Positions 23,598 through 25,340 of a stretch of 25,340 nucleotides of DNA are shown piece by piece. Within the stretch, counting starts at the first letter, position 1. Every line of letters begins with the position of its first letter. This DNA comes from CAYRXM01 sp964428175 (GTDB taxonomy: Bacteria > Chloroflexota > Anaerolineae > JAFGEY01). The stretch lies in the NCBI GenBank assembly GCA_964428175.1, contig CAYRXM010000064.1, positions 1 through 25,340 of the forward strand, read 5' to 3'. Below the pieces are notes generated by a model. It saw only the letters and a program-made list of their open reading frames with translations, was not told where the DNA came from and did not search any database. A program made the translations under genes and the position numbers.

Positions 23598-25070
23598 TTA
23601 CCTGTCCAGCCGCCAGGCGGTGCCTTCCGGGCGGTCTTCCAGCGAAATGCCAAGCTCGGTCAGCCGGCGGCGGATCGTGTCGGCGGTGGCCCAATCCTTG
23701 CTGCTGCGGGCCTGGGCGCGCAGGTCAATGATCAAGCGCATCAGCGCGTCGTCCAGACCGGCCGCGGCCTCTTGCGGCAGTTGATCGGGGATCAGGCCCA
23801 GGATGTCGCCGCCCAGCTCGCGATATGCCGCGTCAATGGCGGCCAGCGTACCGCCACCGACCTCGTCGCCGCTGTTGAGCAGCGTGTTGACCACTTTGTT
23901 CAGGTCGAACAACGTCGCCAAGGCCTGCGGCGTATTCAGATCGTCGTCCATCGCCGCCAGAAAACGCGCCTTGTGCTGCGCGATCACCTGCCCAAATGCC
24001 TCGTCGGCGGCCTGCTCGACACTGTCCCCCGCCAATTGTTGGCGCGCCAACAATTGGCGAACCTGCCCCACCGTACCGATCAACCGCTCGTAGCCCTTGC
24101 CCGCCGCCACCAGCGCCTCGTCCGAAAAGTCGGTGTTGGAGCGATAGTGGCTGCTGAGCACGAAAAAGCGGAGCGTCATCGGCGCATGCCGGGTCAGCGC
24201 ATCCTTGACGGTAGTGAAATTGCCCAGGCTCTTGCCCATCTTGGTGCCGTCGACGGTGACCATGTTGTTGAGCACCCAATAGCGCGCAAATTCGATGCCA
24301 TAGGCGGCCTCGCACTGAGCCAACTCGCTCTCGTTGTGCGGAAAGATGTTTTCCAGCCCGCCGCCGTGGATGTCAAAAGGCAGGCCCAGGTATTTGCGCG
24401 CCATCACCGTGCACTCGGCGTGCCAGCCGGGGTAGCCTCGTCCCCAGGGACTTGGCCACTGCATGATGTGATCGGACGTCGCCGCGCGCCACACGGCAAA
24501 GTCGCGCCCATCGCGCTTGTCGGGGTTGATCTCGACCCGCGCGCCCTCTTCTTGATCTTCAACTTTGCGCCCGGACAGCTTGCCATAGGCAGGCCAATCT
24601 CGCACCGAGAAAAAGACCGAACCATTGCTTTCATAGGCGACGCCTTGAGCGAGCAGTGCTTCGGTCAGTTCGATCTGTTCCAGCACGTGGCCGCTGGCGC
24701 GCGGCGAAATGTCGGGGCGCAGCACATTGAGCGCGTCCATCGACTCAAAAAAGGAGCGCGTGTAAAACTCGACCACCTCCATCGGCTCGATCCGTTCTCT
24801 TTGCGCCTGCTTGCTGATCTTGTCCTCACCCTCGTCCGCATCGTCGGTCAGGTGGCCCACGTCGGTGATGTTTTGCACATAGCGCACCCGGTAGCCCAGG
24901 TATTCCAGGTAGCGGTGCAGCACGTCGAACGAGATGTAGGCCTTGGCGTGGCCGATGTGCGCGTGCCCGTACACGGTCGGGCCGCAGACGTACATGCCGA
25001 CAAAGCCCTCGTGAAGCGGCTCAAATGTTGCCTTTTTTCGCGTCAAATAGTTGTATAGTTGCAGAGACAT
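23598..25070 (-). CDS. cysS: Cysteinyl-tRNA synthetase
   Basis: A 490-residue class I aminoacyl-tRNA synthetase that charges tRNA-Cys in the cytoplasm; the family norm is about 460-480. It has the zinc ligand C29 in YVCGPTVYGHAHIGH, the HIGH motif at 38-41, the second zinc ligand in GWHAECT, then HGGGLENIFPHNE with the further zinc His, and KMGKS near residue 277 as a variant of KMSKS. The C-terminal third is the helical anticodon-side domain. ATG 25070 follows CTGGAGGAATTTGT; an in-frame extension to 25166 runs through the leader terminator and is rejected. A 30-bp palindrome in frame (24030-24059) encodes residues 338-347. Expression is predicted to be controlled by a cysteine-codon leader peptide. 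Confidence 0.95.
   Translation of the reverse strand: MSLQLYNYLTRKKATFEPLHEGFVGMYVCGPTVYGHAHIGHAKAYISFDVLHRYLEYLGYRVRYVQNITDVGHLTDDADEGEDKISKQAQRERIEPMEVVEFYTRSFFESMDALNVLRPDISPRASGHVLEQIELTEALLAQGVAYESNGSVFFSVRDWPAYGKLSGRKVEDQEEGARVEINPDKRDGRDFAVWRAATSDHIMQWPSPWGRGYPGWHAECTVMARKYLGLPFDIHGGGLENIFPHNESELAQCEAAYGIEFARYWVLNNMVTVDGTKMGKSLGNFTTVKDALTRHAPMTLRFFVLSSHYRSNTDFSDEALVAAGKGYERLIGTVGQVRQLLARQQLAGDSVEQAADEAFGQVIAQHKARFLAAMDDDLNTPQALATLFDLNKVVNTLLNSGDEVGGGTLAAIDAAYRELGGDILGLIPDQLPQEAAAGLDDALMRLIIDLRAQARSSKDWATADTIRRRLTELGISLEDRPEGTAWRLDR
24030..24059 (-). repeat. 30-bp perfect in-frame palindrome in cysS
   Basis: CGCCAATTGTTGGCG is followed directly by its exact inverse complement CGCCAACAATTGGCG, and each arm is itself a 6-3-6 hairpin. 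It equals exactly ten codons, residues 338-347 (RQLLARQQLA), just after the catalytic domain, and starts in codon phase 0 with Arg like the other three palindromes. Confidence 0.88.
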
Positions 25071-25084
25071 ACAAATTCCTCCAG

Positions 25085-25113
25085 TTGGTTGGGTGGTTGG
25101 GTGGTTGGGTAGT
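25085..25113 (+). repeat. GGTTGGGT tandem repeat in the cysS leader
   Basis: GGTTGGGT is repeated about three times with partial copies at both ends, between the leader terminator and the cysS ribosome site. The plus strand could form a two-layer G-quadruplex; the RNA, being the C-rich strand, would be unstructured. Confidence 0.7.
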
Positions 25114-25114
25114 T

Positions 25115-25154
25115 GAAAACAAAAACCCCCGCTCACCGCATCGGCGACGGGGGC
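25115..25154 (-). terminator. Intrinsic terminator in the cysS leader (attenuator)
   Basis: On the minus strand CCCCCGTCGCCG pairs with CGGTGAGCGGGGG around ATG (about 12 bp, one bulged G), then TTTTTGTTTT. It lies after the leader peptide stop and before the cysS start. An alternative pairing of its 3' arm with 25187-25201 gives an antiterminator. Confidence 0.88.
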
Positions 25155-25178
25155 AAGGCAGCACAAACCTGCACCGGG

Positions 25179-25232
25179 TCAGCCAGGCGGCGAATTGGGG
25201 GTCTCCATACAGATGCAGGTGTGAATGTTCAT
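25179..25232 (-). CDS. Leader peptide of cysS (17 aa, Cys-Ile-Cys)
   Basis: The small frame ATG (25232) to TGA (25179) encodes MNIHTCICMETPNSPPG and follows a GGAAAGGGATGAA ribosome site. It starts about 21 nt after the predicted transcript start. Two of its first eight codons are Cys (TGC and TGT), in front of an intrinsic terminator and cysS. Leader peptides rich in the codon of the regulated amino acid control transcription by ribosome stalling; here low Cys-tRNA would stall the ribosome at codons 6-8. Segment CACACCTGCA over the Cys codons can pair with TGCAGGTTTGTG downstream. No T-box consensus (GGGTGGNACCGCG) is present. The call is from sequence logic only. Confidence 0.7.
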   Translation of the reverse strand: MNIHTCICMETPNSPPG

Positions 25233-25259
25233 TTCATCCCTTTCCAGTTGATTGAGCCT

Positions 25260-25288
25260 ATTATATCACACTTGCGGGGGGCAGGCAA
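25260..25288 (-). promoter_or_regulatory. Promoter of the cysS leader transcript
   Basis: On the minus strand a TTGCCT -35 (25283-25288), a 17 bp spacer and a perfect TATAAT -10 (25260-25265) predict a start near 25253 and a leader of about 180 nt before the cysS ATG at 25070. Confidence 0.75.
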
Positions 25289-25340
25289 TGATCAGTTTTT
25301 AGCGCCGCCTGGGCGCGTTCGATGCAGCGCGCCCGCCCCA
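25261..25340 (-). CDS. Possible C-terminal end of an upstream gene (partial)
   Basis: A minus-strand frame open from the right edge to TAA at 25261-25263 reads RARCIERAQAALKTDHCLPPASVI. The first part looks protein-like and has GC-rich third positions, but the fragment is too short to identify. If real, its end overlaps the cysS promoter. Another frame stops at about 25299-25301 and cannot be excluded. Confidence 0.3.
   Translation of the reverse strand, partial: GRARCIERAQAALKTDHCLPPASVI

Noticed and set aside
25085..25113. CRISPR-like array
   Set aside because: The repeats are 8 bp, tandem and without spacers.
25071..25166. N-terminal extension of cysS to 25166
   Set aside because: It reads through the leader terminator and the GGTTGGGT repeat; MSLQLYNYLT at 25070 is a normal CysRS start with GGAGG in front.
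25071..25253. T-box riboswitch in front of cysS
   Set aside because: The conserved T-box sequence (GGGTGGNACCGCG-like) and stem I pattern are absent, whereas a Cys-codon leader peptide and alternative hairpins are present.

Overview
The window looks like a chromosomal piece of a GC-rich Chloroflexota bacterium, most likely Anaerolineae. The placement rests on family content: DUF2298 ('YYY') membrane proteins, Agl23-like and GT39-like GT-C glycosyltransferases in one block, and a c-di-AMP receptor of the DarA/PstA type. I could run no database search. No tRNA, rRNA, CRISPR array, transposase or phage gene was seen.

Layout. (1) 1-887, minus: the 5' part of a QueG-like double 4Fe-4S cluster protein that runs off the left edge. 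(2) 1208-3286, plus: a consensus sigma-70 promoter, a c-di-AMP (ydaO/yuaA) riboswitch, an intrinsic terminator, then an MsbA-like ABC exporter. (3) 8296-3360, minus: an extended -10 promoter, a GT-C membrane protein with C-terminal PA14-like domains, then sucC and sucD, each overlapping the preceding gene by 4 bp. (4) 18341-8296, minus: ECF sigma factor, probable anti-sigma factor, DUF2298 protein, GT39-like protein, a small lower-GC orphan membrane protein, and an Agl23-like protein ending in an NHL propeller, closed by an intrinsic terminator. (5) 23130-18469, minus: a 1531-residue fusion of a GT39-like half and a DUF2298 half. (6) 23163-23589, plus: darA/pstA, encoding a PII-like c-di-AMP receptor, with its own consensus promoter and terminator. 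(7) 25288-23598, minus: cysS, preceded by a promoter, a 17-codon leader peptide with a Cys-Ile-Cys stretch, and a terminator.

How the parts may work together. About 15 kb encodes large GT-C type membrane enzymes, probably for assembling cell-surface glycans or glycoproteins from lipid-linked sugars. The ECF sigma/anti-sigma pair sits in the same gene string, so envelope-stress control of this cluster is a reasonable inference. c-di-AMP appears twice, as riboswitch ligand in front of an exporter and as ligand of DarA, which suggests a c-di-AMP signalling organism. The cysS leader can be folded into a complete ribosome-mediated attenuator.

The most unusual DNA-level signal is a set of near-perfect 30- or 33-bp palindromes lying inside reading frames, all in the same codon phase and all beginning with an Arg codon. 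They are in the DUF2298 gene (two), the GT39-DUF2298 fusion gene and cysS, and resemble in principle the protein-coding palindromic elements described in Rickettsia. A ten-base G tract in the Agl23-like gene is a possible slippage site.
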